Assembly (NCBI GenBank): GCA_017622135.1 | Contig: JAGARR010000046.1 | Coordinates: 62,001 to 126,000 of the forward strand | Source of the DNA: Spirochaetaceae bacterium | GTDB taxonomy: Bacteria; Spirochaetota; Spirochaetia; Treponematales; Treponemataceae | Length of the DNA stretch: 64,000 bases | Reading direction: 5' to 3' | Part shown: in pieces, positions 42,667 through 50,958 of the stretch | Layout: the number at the start of each line of letters is the position of its first letter | How positions within the stretch are numbered: the stretch's first letter is position 1 | The notes under the pieces: generated by a model | The model's input: only the letters and a program-made list of their open reading frames with translations | Database searches by the model: none | Told to the model about the DNA's origin: nothing | Made by a program: the position numbers and the translations under genes

Positions 42667-43480
42667 GCGTCTTCCTCCTTGCTCCTAACCTCCACCGGGC
42701 CAAATGAAATCTCCACTGCCGACTTGAGCCTGTTGCCCGATGCCGAGACATTGGTCACCACCACTATCTGGTACCTTCCTGCGTCCACAGGCGGCACCAT
42801 GAAAAGGAGGGCGCTGGGCTTGTTCGTCACCACCAAAGCAGCCTTGAGCCGCCCCTCACTGCCACCCTTCTCCGGCTCCAGATAAATTCCCTGCTCCTGC
42901 CCTTCCCCCACCCTCAGGGCCTTTCCCGTAATCCGTGCCAGATTGTTGCTGAAGATCACCGGACAGTCCCCTGCCCCCAGCTCCACCTCGGGCTCCCCTG
43001 CACAAAGGGCGGCACCATCGGCTGAACACCATAAATGCAATGGGCAGAAGCAGCCTTTCTCACCGTGCCAGCCTTTATCCCCCGGAGGGCATTACGAGCT
43101 GCAGGAGAGGGAGTAAAGGAAAGGGCCAGCTTCTGGGCTATCTCGGATTTTGGACTGGCAGCGTCTATACTGCCCGCCACCACCATACGCAACGTCCCCA
43201 AGTCCAGCACATCCAGCGCATAGCCCTGGGAAAGCTTTTTCAGCAGCAGCTGGTTCAGCTGGGACACCACGTACAGGATGGTTTCCTTAGAAAGAAGATT
43301 GGAATGATTTTCTGCAAGCTCCGCTATGGCATTACCGATGGTAAACCGCTGCTGCAGCACCTGCCCATAGTACACAGCGGCTTCCTCGTCACCTGATTTC
43401 AGGTTGCTCTGCTGCAGCCTGACCTCCACCCTCCGCTCCAATGGTTCAAAGGTAAAGCTCGAGTGTTTCTTTCGTGGCAT
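42663..43480 (-). pseudogene. HU-like DNA-binding / DUF4469 protein, split by a frameshift
   Basis: From ATG 43480 (SD GGAGGAGGAGCC) a frame encodes an HU-like domain: SFTFEPLERRVEVRLQQSNL, ILYVVSQLNQLLLKKLSQGYALDVLDLGTLRMVVAG, up to about residue 145, then runs off into unrelated residues and stops at 42956. A second frame, open from about 43040 to 42663, carries the C-terminal DUF4469 Ig-like domain (CPVIFSNNLARITGKAL, VVTNKPSALLFMVPPVDAGRYQIVVVT). Family members have both parts in one chain, so one frameshift near 42990-43040 separates them. The second frame has only a TTG and no SD. A sequencing error remains possible. Confidence 0.75.
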
Positions 43481-43538
43481 GGCTCCTCCTCCACCCAGTG
43501 TACCACGAATTCCCCTTGCATTCCAACAACAGAGAGGC

Positions 43539-43609
43539 TGCCATGGCACTGCAGGGGGTAATACCATGGCACTACAAGGAACACTGTTATGGCAGGGAAA
43601 GGGGCTGTA
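43539..43609. repeat. 23-bp array with TGCCATGGCA palindromes
   Basis: TGCCATGGCA (43539), TACCATGGCA (43562) and TGTTATGGCA (43585) occur at exact 23-bp spacing, 60-130 bp upstream of the HU/DUF4469 gene. Confidence 0.7.
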
Positions 43610-43630
43610 ACCAGTACGGATTAGGGAGTG

Positions 43631-43715
43631 CATTCTAGCTAGAATGAGAGGTACATCCTAGCTAGGATGAGGGGTTCATTCTACCTAGAATGAATGGTTT
43701 GTGGTAGCTAGAATG
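43631..43715. repeat. 23-bp array with CATTCTAGCTAGAATG palindromes
   Basis: Four 16-bp palindromes start at 43631, 43654, 43677 and 43700, precisely 23 bp apart. Copy 2 changes both arms together (CATCCTAGCTAGGATG), copy 3 only the centre, copy 4 keeps the right arm. From 43481 to 43896 there is no other gene: besides the two arrays and the atoA terminator I see nothing recognisable. Confidence 0.85.
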
Positions 43716-43839
43716 GAAGGGAGTGGATCACCTGTCCGGGATCGGAGCGTTTTCACCACGTCCCCAAGGGATGCCGCCTTCTGGAGCACCCCCCTTTGAG
43801 GGAGAGTCTAGAGGGTAATGCTGGCCCTGTCAACCCAAC

Positions 43840-43873
43840 AAAAAAGCCCCAACTGGAATGTTCCAGCTGGGGC
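43840..43873 (-). terminator. Terminator of the acetoacetate CoA-transferase operon
   Basis: Minus strand GCCCCAGCTGGAA-CA-TTCCAGTTGGGGC followed by six Ts (43845-43840). Confidence 0.9.
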
Positions 43874-43896
43874 CTCCTCATGTCAGGAGGAAGACT

Positions 43897-44550
43897 TTAG
43901 TCCTCCATGGGCTTCAGGTTGGGGCTGAAAATCAGCTTGCAGCCGGTGGCCTCCTGCATCTGCTCCTTGGTGTAGTCGGGATGGAGCTCCGTCACCACGA
44001 TTCCATCAGGAGTCACCTCCATCACTCCCATCTCGGTGATAATCATGGAGACACACTTGGGTGCGGTAAGCGGCAGGGTGCACTTCTCAAGAATCTTGTG
44101 GGCTCCCTTCTGGGTGTGGACCATGGCTACAATCACCTTCTTGGCTCCAACCACCAGATCCATGGCACCGCCCATTCCCGCAACCTTCTGGCCAGGAACA
44201 ATCCAGTTGGCCAGGTCTCCGTTCTCGGCAACCTGCATGGCACCCAGGATGGTGGCGGACAGGTGGTGTCCACGGACAAGGCCAAAGCTGGTGGCCGAGT
44301 CAAAGTAGCACACCTCAGGAACGGCGGTCACATAGCCGCCGCCAGCATTGATGATGTCCACGTCCACCTTGTCCGGGGCGGCGGCAACACCAAGTCCGGC
44401 AAAGCCGTTCTCGGAATGGAGGGTCACGTCCACACCCTCCGGCAGGTAGTTGGCCACCATGGTGGGAAGCCCTATTCCCAGGTTCACAAAGTCACCGTTC
44501 TTCAATTCCTTGGCACATCTGCGTGCAATTCTTTCCTTTATATCTGCCAT
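43897..44550 (-). CDS. atoA: Acetate/butyrate-acetoacetate CoA-transferase, beta subunit
   Basis: 217 aa. LGIGLPTMVANYLPEGVDVTLHSENGFAG carries the catalytic glutamate (SENG) of class I CoA-transferases; GAMDLVVGAKKVIVAMVH and MIITEMGVMEV are family blocks. With AtoD it moves CoA between acetoacetate (or butyrate) and acetate/acetyl-CoA. Its start lies inside the end of atoD (13-nt overlap), so the subunits are translationally coupled. Confidence 0.93.
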   Translation of the reverse strand: MADIKERIARRCAKELKNGDFVNLGIGLPTMVANYLPEGVDVTLHSENGFAGLGVAAAPDKVDVDIINAGGGYVTAVPEVCYFDSATSFGLVRGHHLSATILGAMQVAENGDLANWIVPGQKVAGMGGAMDLVVGAKKVIVAMVHTQKGAHKILEKCTLPLTAPKCVSMIITEMGVMEVTPDGIVVTELHPDYTKEQMQEATGCKLIFSPNLKPMED

Positions 44551-45251
44551 TTGGGTTCTCCTTCAACAACATAGTCTACAACTACACCGCTCACGGCAAA
44601 GGTGTCGGGATCCATGGCGGCCACATCCACCACCTTCTCGCTGGCAACCACAACACAGTCGGCGGCACCGGCCATCACATAGTTGAAGTTCTTGGTGGCC
44701 TTGTCGCAGCGGAAGTTGCCGAACTTGTCGCAGATGGAGGCACGGCACAGGGCGAAGTCTGCCCGCAGGGGCCGCTCCAAAAGATACCGCACACCGTCAA
44801 TCTCGATGACCTGCTTGGTGCGGCCCGCCTCGTCGGGGTCCACCTCCACGGGAGTTCCCACGCCGGTGGGAGTCAGCACGCCGCCCAGTCCGTAGTTTCC
44901 GGCACGAATCTTTTCTGCCAGGGTACCCTGGGGAACCAGCGTCACCTTCATCTTTCCGGCGGCCATAGCCTCGCCAATGGCGGGGTTCAAGCCGATGTGG
45001 GTGGCGACAATGTGGTCCACCATGCCAGCGTCAATCAATTTAGCAATACCACGGGAGGTCTTTGCCCCGTAGGTTCCGGCAGGAAGTCCGCCGTCGTTTC
45101 CAATCACCGTCAGGTGCTTCACACCTGTGCGAACCAAGGCATCCATCAACACTTCGGGTGAGCCGGTACCCAGAAAGCCTCCCACCATGATGGCCATGCC
45201 ATCCTTGATGCCACTGACAGCCTCGTCAGCTGTCCTAATCTTGTTAACCAT
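44538..45251 (-). CDS. atoD: Acetate/butyrate-acetoacetate CoA-transferase, alpha subunit
   Basis: 237 aa from ATG 45251, with AGGAGGAA 4 nt away. MVGGFLGTGSPEVLMDALVRTGVKHLTVIGNDGG is the N-terminal CoA-transferase glycine loop; the rest matches the alpha subunit. The neighbouring atoE gene indicates use or release of short-chain fatty acids, as in fermentative or butyrate-linked metabolism. Confidence 0.93.
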   Translation of the reverse strand: MVNKIRTADEAVSGIKDGMAIMVGGFLGTGSPEVLMDALVRTGVKHLTVIGNDGGLPAGTYGAKTSRGIAKLIDAGMVDHIVATHIGLNPAIGEAMAAGKMKVTLVPQGTLAEKIRAGNYGLGGVLTPTGVGTPVEVDPDEAGRTKQVIEIDGVRYLLERPLRADFALCRASICDKFGNFRCDKATKNFNYVMAGAADCVVVASEKVVDVAAMDPDTFAVSGVVVDYVVEGEPKWQI

Positions 45252-45384
45252 GGTTCCTCCTATAAAAAAGTCTCTCGGTATGCAAAAGAAAGGGGCACGG
45301 CAACAGCGATACCCAAGTGTCCCGCAGTACCACCGTACCCCACTTTCAGTATATGCCACCAGTTGCCTGGCGGCAAACTTTCAT

Positions 45385-46782
45385 CTAGAACAACAGCAGA
45401 CCCAATGCCGCAATGATACCGGTTACAATCAAGACAATCAGGGTGTATCCCATGATGTCCCGTGCACCCAACTTGGCAATACCAAGGGCAGGCAGGGCCC
45501 AGAAGGGCTGGATCATGTTGGTCCAGCTGTCACCATAGGCAATGGCCATAGCAACCTTGGGCAGCTCCACACCAATTTCCTGGGCTGCAGGAAGCATAAC
45601 AGGACCCTGTACCGCCCACTGTCCGCCACCGGAAGGTACGAAGAAGTTCACGATACCGGCGCTGAGGAAGGTAAAGAAGGGGAGGGTCTTTACAGTAGAA
45701 ATACTTACAAAGAAGCTACTGATGACGGATGCCAAGGACACTCCGTCTGCGTTTCCACCAACCATCATAGCCTGAATTCCGGCATAGAGGGGGAACTGCA
45801 GGACGATTCCACCAGCACCCTTTGCGGCCTCGCCGACGGCGTTCAGCAGGCTGCGGGGAGTCCAGTGAAGGATAACACCGGCAATCAGGAAGATGAAGTT
45901 GACAATGTTCAAATCCAGATTGAAGGAGGCAAGGCCGGAGAAGTACAGGACGATGTAGACCACGCCCATGGCTCCCAACGCAAGGTTGATGATGGGAAGG
46001 TTCTCCAGCTTTTCTGCAGGAGACATGGCGGCAATCTGCTCCTTTGTCACCTTGGGAGCCTCTTCCTCTTCCAGCAGGGAGGGATCGATGCTGATGACGT
46101 CCGCCTCGTTCTTGGGGTGCATGAGGGTGGTCAGAATCGGCAGGACAATCAAACTCACCAAGATAATGAACAGGTTGGTGGGCGAGAACAGGGTCTGGGT
46201 AATGCTCGCAGCCTGGGTCATGGTTCCGCCAGTGTTTGCGATGGCAGCACCAGCGGCAGGCTGGGTGGAGATGGACAGGGGGATGGAACCGGAGAAGCCT
46301 GCGTGCCACCATACAAATCCAGCATAGGCTGAGGCAATCAGCAGGCGGTAGTCAATGCCACGCAGCTTCTTTGCAATCTCCTTGGCATAGATGGCACCGA
46401 TAACCAGACCGAATCCCCAGTTCAGGATACAGGCAACAAAAGAAACAATAGTTACGAGTGCGATTCCCTGGAAGGGAGTCTTGGGAATACCAGCCAGCTT
46501 TACCAAAAGCTTCTTGAAAGGAGGAGCAAGGGCCAACACGTGTCCTGTCACCAGCACCAGCACCATCTGCATACTGAAGGCCAGCAGGCCCCAGACACCC
46601 TTTCCCCAGTGGTTCAGCATGGCAAGGGGTCCCTGACCTGTTGCCAGCATACCGGCAATAAAGACGATTACTGTCAGAACGACAGCAAACAAAAATGCAT
46701 CAGGCAGGAATTTCTGCATGAATGCCGCGGCACCGCCGGAAATCCGTTCCAGCACGCCTTTCTTGGTTGTACTTCTAGCCAT
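45385..46782 (-). CDS. atoE: Short-chain fatty acid transporter AtoE
   Basis: 465 aa, about 11-12 membrane helices. FLPDAFLFAVVLTVIVFIAGML, LTVIVSF-like CILNWGFGLVIGAIYAKEI, FVWWHAGFSGSIPLSI and VNFFVPSGGGQWAVQGP are characteristic of the AtoE family (short-chain fatty acid:H+ symport). First gene of atoE-atoD-atoA, with SD GGAGGCT and a strong promoter. The 133-bp gap to atoD has no clear terminator. Confidence 0.93.
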   Translation of the reverse strand: MARSTTKKGVLERISGGAAAFMQKFLPDAFLFAVVLTVIVFIAGMLATGQGPLAMLNHWGKGVWGLLAFSMQMVLVLVTGHVLALAPPFKKLLVKLAGIPKTPFQGIALVTIVSFVACILNWGFGLVIGAIYAKEIAKKLRGIDYRLLIASAYAGFVWWHAGFSGSIPLSISTQPAAGAAIANTGGTMTQAASITQTLFSPTNLFIILVSLIVLPILTTLMHPKNEADVISIDPSLLEEEEAPKVTKEQIAAMSPAEKLENLPIINLALGAMGVVYIVLYFSGLASFNLDLNIVNFIFLIAGVILHWTPRSLLNAVGEAAKGAGGIVLQFPLYAGIQAMMVGGNADGVSLASVISSFFVSISTVKTLPFFTFLSAGIVNFFVPSGGGQWAVQGPVMLPAAQEIGVELPKVAMAIAYGDSWTNMIQPFWALPALGIAKLGARDIMGYTLIVLIVTGIIAALGLLLF

Positions 46783-46820
46783 ACAAAAGCCTCCTTAACA
46801 AAGTTTTCTGCTCACCTTTC

Positions 46821-46848
46821 ATTATATCATACATGAAATAATTATCAA
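46821..46848 (-). promoter_or_regulatory. Promoter of atoEDA
   Basis: Minus strand TTGATA (46848-46843), 16-nt spacer, TATAAT (46826-46821), 38 nt before the ATG. Confidence 0.75.
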
Positions 46849-47002
46849 TAAAAAAAAATTTATATCCTCTTCTTGAATGAAAGGTTTCTACGATATTATG
46901 GATAAAGTGAAACAATCCGGAAGCTTACGTGAAAAGGAATTTAACTGTTTTTTAACAATGCCACATCCAGCAGCCCTTTCTGTCCAGAAGAAATGCCATC
47001 AA

Positions 47003-47031
47003 TAGACAAAAGCCATGAAACGTGCTATCAT
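47003..47031 (+). promoter_or_regulatory. Promoter of prs
   Basis: TAGACA (47003-47008), 17-nt spacer, TATCAT (47026-47031), 33 nt before the ATG at 47065. Confidence 0.55.
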
Positions 47032-47064
47032 CGTAGATACCGCACATCAAAGAGGTTTATTGTC

Positions 47065-48303
47065 ATGCCCTATTCCGAGCCCACAAATCTTGCCATTGTC
47101 GCCTGTCCCGGCGGAGAGAAATTTGCCGACGAGGTTATCGTCCATCTGCGCCACATGTACAAGCACCGCTTCAACCTGAAGGCAGATGCCATCTCCAAGC
47201 GGTACCAGCTGACCAAGGACCAGCTGACTAGGGACATCAATTTCATCAATGATGTCCAGACCACAAACCTATGCGTCCGAGGTTCCACAGACAAGTATCG
47301 GGTTCCTAATTTTAAAGTGGATGCCCAGTTCACCTACTTTATGAACGGGGAGTTTAAGACAGAGGTCAACGAGTGTATCCGTGGAAAGGACGTGTACATC
47401 TTTCAGGATGTGGAGAACCACCAGCCCTTGAAATTGAACGGCGGCAAGAACACCCAGGTGCTTTCCGTAAACGACCACATCATGTCCATGCTGGTAACCA
47501 TCGATGCCGTCCACCAGGCAGGTGCCGACTCCATCACCCTGGTGGTGCCGGTGTATCCCTACAGCCGCCAGCACAAGAAGAAGGGGCGGGAGGGACTTAC
47601 TGCCAGCCTTTTGGGCCACATCTATGAGAACATGGGTGTCACCCGCATCATCACCCTGGACATCCACTCACGGGAGATTGTAAACGCATTCCGCAAAACC
47701 CATCTTGAGAACCTCCATGCCAGCTACCAGATTATCCGGGAGCTTTCCAAGCTGGTGGACCTGTCCAACAAGACCGAGGATCTGATTGTAGTTTCCCCCG
47801 ACACTGGTGCCATCGACCGCAACAAGTTCTATGCCACGGGCCTGAAGACCCCCCTTGCCATGATTTACAAGGAGCGGGACTACTCCGTGGTGACTCAGGA
47901 TGCAAAGGCCACCAACATCAAGTCGGTGAAGCTTCTTGGTGATGTAAAGGGAAAGGTGGCCTTCCTGGCGGACGATATGCTGGGAACTGGCGGAACCCTG
48001 CTGAAGGCCATGGAATTCCTGAAGGAGCAGGGAGCCACCAAGGTCATTGCCGCCATCAGCCTCCCCTTCTTCACGGGCAACGCCATCGAGCAGTTCAACG
48101 AGGCGTATAAAAAGGGCTTGTTCTATCGGGTCATCGGTACCAACGCCGTCTACCACGAGGAGCTTTTGCAGCACGAGTGGTACATCAGCACCAATGTCAG
48201 CGGCCTCTTTGCCAACGTCATCACACGGCTCCATCACAACCAGTCCCTCAGCGACCTGCTGGACAACCGAAACATCATCGAAAAGCTGGTGAAGCGAGAC
48301 TGA
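47065..48303 (+). CDS. prs: Ribose-phosphate pyrophosphokinase, long spirochaetal form
   Basis: 412 aa from ATG 47065 (AGAGG upstream), about 90 residues longer than the classical enzyme. VPVYPYSRQHKKKGREG..TASLLGHIYENMGVTRIITLDIHSREI is the ATP/metal-binding part; ADDMLGTGGTLLKA is the PRPP-binding loop. Makes PRPP from ribose-5-phosphate and ATP for nucleotide, His and Trp synthesis. The stop overlaps the next start (TGATG), coupling it to the sugar kinase. Confidence 0.92.
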   Translation: MPYSEPTNLAIVACPGGEKFADEVIVHLRHMYKHRFNLKADAISKRYQLTKDQLTRDINFINDVQTTNLCVRGSTDKYRVPNFKVDAQFTYFMNGEFKTEVNECIRGKDVYIFQDVENHQPLKLNGGKNTQVLSVNDHIMSMLVTIDAVHQAGADSITLVVPVYPYSRQHKKKGREGLTASLLGHIYENMGVTRIITLDIHSREIVNAFRKTHLENLHASYQIIRELSKLVDLSNKTEDLIVVSPDTGAIDRNKFYATGLKTPLAMIYKERDYSVVTQDAKATNIKSVKLLGDVKGKVAFLADDMLGTGGTLLKAMEFLKEQGATKVIAAISLPFFTGNAIEQFNEAYKKGLFYRVIGTNAVYHEELLQHEWYISTNVSGLFANVITRLHHNQSLSDLLDNRNIIEKLVKRD

Positions 48304-49550
48304 TGCCCGTCCTCTGTGCAGACATCGGCACCTCATCCCTCAAGACGGCCCTCATCGATGCAGAAGGAAGAGTACTAGCCAAGTATCGGGTGGCCTTTCC
48401 CAAGCCTGCCCAAGGGCTTTTTGAGGGCGAGCAGTGGCTCCACTCCCTCACAGAGGCCAGCCGATTTTTAATTCCGCAGGCTAGGTCCACCAAAATTGAG
48501 GGTATCTGCATTTCCGGCAACGGCCCCACCCTGGCAACGGAACAGGGTGAGATTTTTCTATGGAATCATCCCGTTCCTGCAGCCCTTGCAGATGAAGTCC
48601 AGCATCGCCTTGCACAGCACAAACTCTTTTCCATTTTCCTCCCCCGACTCCTCCTCTTCCAAGGGCTCTTTCCCCAGCAGTGGGCGGAGGCCGCCACCAT
48701 TTTTTCCGGGCCAGAATACCTGATTTGGCGGCTCACCGGCACCAGACTCACCATCCTGCCGGAAAAGCGGTTTCAGGCGGCCTATTGGAGCGAGGAATCC
48801 CTTGGGGCACTGGAGATTGAAGGGAAAAAGCTGCCCGGCTTTGTTGAGTTGGGCACCACAGCGGGCCCACTGCTTCCAGCCATGGCAGAAAAACTGGGAC
48901 TACCAGAGGAAACACCTGTCTTTTGCGGCGGCCCTGACTTTACCGTGGCCCTCATCGGCACCAATACCCTTGAGCCAGGCAAACTCTGCGACCGGGCGGG
49001 CAGCAGCGAGGGAATCAACCTCTGTCTGGCAGAAAACCCCGCCCAGGCTCTCCGTGAGGCAGGAATCGAGGGAATACGGGTGCTGCCATCGGTGGTTCCC
49101 GGCCTGTTCAACGCCAGCGTCCTGATTCCCGACAGCGGCACCCGGTTCAGCACCTTGAAGAAGGAGGTGGCTCCCCAGATGAGCTACCAGGAATTTGTGG
49201 CCGCCCTGTTGCAGGAGCCTCCTTTGAGCCAGGCTGGGCTCCAGCTGATGGAGGAATTGGCGGTGGAGGTGCGGGAGGCCTATCAGAAGCTTTCCACCGT
49301 GGCACGGCTGACGGGTACGAGGCTGCCTCCCTACATCTGCACCACCGGCGGCCAGGCAAAGAACCCGCAGTGGCTCCAGTTCAAGAGCGCCATTGTGGGG
49401 ACGGGATTTTCCATCACCGCCTGTGCCGACGCCGAGCTGGTGGGAGATGCAGTGCTGGCCTATTGCGGACTGGGCAGGTTCAATTCCATCCAGGAGGGGG
49501 CAAAAAGGCTGGTCCGAATCCACCAGACCTTTTTCCCGGATCGGGACTAA
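48303..49550 (+). CDS. FGGY-family carbohydrate kinase
   Basis: 415 aa. CADIGTSSLKTALIDAEGRVL is the N-terminal phosphate-1 motif; ISGNGPTLA, VFCGGPDFTVALIGT and the late YICTTGGQAKNPQWLQFKSAIVG (adenosine motif) follow the FGGY order. Shorter than typical xylulokinases (about 490 aa). Substrate not deducible; location after prs suggests a pentose or related sugar entering PRPP metabolism. Confidence 0.85.
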   Translation: MPVLCADIGTSSLKTALIDAEGRVLAKYRVAFPKPAQGLFEGEQWLHSLTEASRFLIPQARSTKIEGICISGNGPTLATEQGEIFLWNHPVPAALADEVQHRLAQHKLFSIFLPRLLLFQGLFPQQWAEAATIFSGPEYLIWRLTGTRLTILPEKRFQAAYWSEESLGALEIEGKKLPGFVELGTTAGPLLPAMAEKLGLPEETPVFCGGPDFTVALIGTNTLEPGKLCDRAGSSEGINLCLAENPAQALREAGIEGIRVLPSVVPGLFNASVLIPDSGTRFSTLKKEVAPQMSYQEFVAALLQEPPLSQAGLQLMEELAVEVREAYQKLSTVARLTGTRLPPYICTTGGQAKNPQWLQFKSAIVGTGFSITACADAELVGDAVLAYCGLGRFNSIQEGAKRLVRIHQTFFPDRD

Positions 49551-49554
49551 CTCC

Positions 49555-50229
49555 ATGGAGATATACCGCATTCCCGCCACCCTTGAGGCCATCATCTTCG
49601 ACATTGACTCCACCCTCTACACAAACAAGGAATACGCCATCTATCAGAATGACATACAGATACGCCACTTTGCCCGGCTGGAGGGAATGGACTATGAGGA
49701 GGCGGTGCAGCGGGTGGCCCACACAAGGAGCCAATGGTCGGCACAGCACGGCGGCCAGTCATTGAGCCTGGGAAACACCTTCTGCCTGCTGGGACATCCG
49801 ATAGAAGAGAGCATCCGCTGGCGGGAGGAGCTTTTGGAGCCGGCGCAATTCCTCCGCCGGGATGAGAGACTGCGGGCAAGCCTGGAAGCCCTCAGCCATA
49901 GGTTCAGGCTGGCCTGCCTCACCAACAACCCGGTGCTGGTGGGAAAAAAGACCCTTGCCGCCCTGGGTGTGGAGCATCTCCTCCCCCTCGTCATCGGCCT
50001 GGACAGCTGCCAAGCCTCCAAGCCCCACCCCGCCCCCTTCCTGCTGGCTCTGGAAAAGCTCCACTGCCCGCCGGAAAACTGCCTTGCCGTGGGGGACCGC
50101 TACCACATTGACCTTGCCCTGCCGCTGGAGCTGGGAATGGGCGGGATTCTGGTGGATGGCGTGGCTGATGTGTACCAGCTTCCGGCTACGCTAGCGTATA
50201 TTCATCACAAATCTTTTCAAGCAACTTGA
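49555..50229 (+). CDS. HAD-superfamily hydrolase
   Basis: 224 aa. Motif I FDIDSTLYT, motif II ACLTNNP, motif III Lys in CQASKPHPAPF, motif IV VGDRYHIDLALPLELGMGG: a complete HAD phosphatase with an alpha-helical cap. In motif I the second catalytic Asp is kept (DIDST). Starts 4 nt after the kinase stop, third gene of the prs unit. Its 3' end overlaps the convergent toxN-like gene by 44 nt. Confidence 0.88.
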   Translation: MEIYRIPATLEAIIFDIDSTLYTNKEYAIYQNDIQIRHFARLEGMDYEEAVQRVAHTRSQWSAQHGGQSLSLGNTFCLLGHPIEESIRWREELLEPAQFLRRDERLRASLEALSHRFRLACLTNNPVLVGKKTLAALGVEHLLPLVIGLDSCQASKPHPAPFLLALEKLHCPPENCLAVGDRYHIDLALPLELGMGGILVDGVADVYQLPATLAYIHHKSFQAT

Positions 50230-50765
50230 AGTCGCAGCAAAACCGAGGAATCTTGCCCGTTCTGATTTGCTTTTCGTATATCCTTGTTGCTTTTTGAATC
50301 AAGGAATCAATAATTTTAAGACAGAAAGAGTACTCGATGTTCAAAAGAACCTTATATTTCTTGTCAGCAGGAGAGTCAGTTTCAGATGGATTCAAATTCA
50401 CCTTAGAGTATAGCCCTTGCTTCACGGGAATCATTTTCTTCACATCGATTACCGCAAGGATATGCTTTACGCTTCCGTCAGGATTTTCAACATACACAGC
50501 CCTCGTTCCAAGCTTCTGTTTGTCGCAATTCTCAAATATCAAGAAACGATCTATTGCAACATTTCTCCAAGCCTTGTGCTTTTCCTTTGCTGATGAGAGG
50601 GGAATCGCATATTCAACTCCTTCCTTTTCCACAAGAATTCCAAGGTACGGCTTTGTCTCGTAACCAGCAGGCTTGTAATATACTTCGCTACACGCATCAT
50701 GCAATGCCTTCAAATAATTCTGGTGTATCGTAATGAATTGGAGGTTCTTTTTTTAATGAAAACAT
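50186..50765 (-). pseudogene. ToxN/AbiQ-family type III toxin, start separated by an A7 frameshift
   Basis: The main frame (TTG at 50713, 175 aa) contains TKPYLGILVEKEGVEYAIPLSSAKEKH and a C-terminal KYKVLLNIEYSFCLKIIDSLI...FKLLEKICDEY, matching ToxN/AbiQ endoribonucleases of type III systems. Conserved N-terminal residues LQFITIHQNYL are encoded upstream of that TTG, but the frame reaches a TAA without ATG. An ATG at 50765 with SD GAGG reads MFSLKK and then meets a run of seven As (50755-50749); removing one A (or adding two) joins it to NLQFITIHQNYLKAL. So the gene is off-frame as sequenced: mutation, phase variation, ribosomal slippage or a read error. Confidence 0.72.
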
Positions 50766-50772
50766 CGTGCCT

Positions 50773-50807
50773 CAAAAAGTAAGGCTGCCTGGACAACAAG
50801 CAGCCTT
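50773..50807 (-). terminator. Terminator between putative antitoxin RNA and toxN-like gene
   Basis: Minus strand AAGGCTGC (50807-50800) pairs with GCAGCCTT (50788-50781), followed by ACTTTTTG. A terminator in this spot, just ahead of the toxin SD, is standard in type III loci, where it sets the RNA:toxin ratio. Confidence 0.8.
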
Positions 50808-50861
50808 TCAGTAATCTTCATCTCTTTGTGTATTTAAACCACAGGTTAATGGAGACCTTCT
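50808..50861 (-). ncRNA. Candidate type III antitoxin RNA
   Basis: The segment between the promoter start (about 50861) and the terminator would be a short RNA of some 55 nt plus hairpin, where ToxI-type antitoxins lie. I do not see the usual tandem repeats, so this is inferred from position only. Confidence 0.35.
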
Positions 50862-50867
50862 AAGCAG

Positions 50868-50896
50868 AATTTACCATAAAAAAATGGTACAGTCAA
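50868..50896 (-). promoter_or_regulatory. Promoter of the ToxN-type locus
   Basis: Minus strand TTGACT (50896-50891), 17-nt spacer, TAAATT (50873-50868). Confidence 0.65.
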
Positions 50897-50923
50897 GCCT
50901 TCGTGTACCGGCTTCCCCTCCTG

Positions 50924-50952
50924 TTGACTTAATCCTTTTCCGCCGCCATACT
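50924..50952 (+). promoter_or_regulatory. Promoter of the J-domain gene (leaderless configuration)
   Basis: TTGACT (50924-50929), 17-nt spacer, CATACT (50947-50952), six nt, ATG 50959. Confidence 0.5.
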
Positions 50953-50958
50953 GGAGCC

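Noticed and set aside
42990-43040. Programmed -1 frameshift in the HU/DUF4469 gene
   Set aside because: CCCTTT is present but lies in the wrong phase for an X-XXY-YYZ slippery site and no clear downstream structure was seen.
43539-43715. CRISPR or terminator cluster
   Set aside because: The 23-bp units have no constant repeat plus unique spacer structure, and no U-tracts follow the palindromes.
46877-47005. Possible 42-codon gene upstream of prs
   Set aside because: No SD, no similarity recognised, and it overlaps the prs promoter region.
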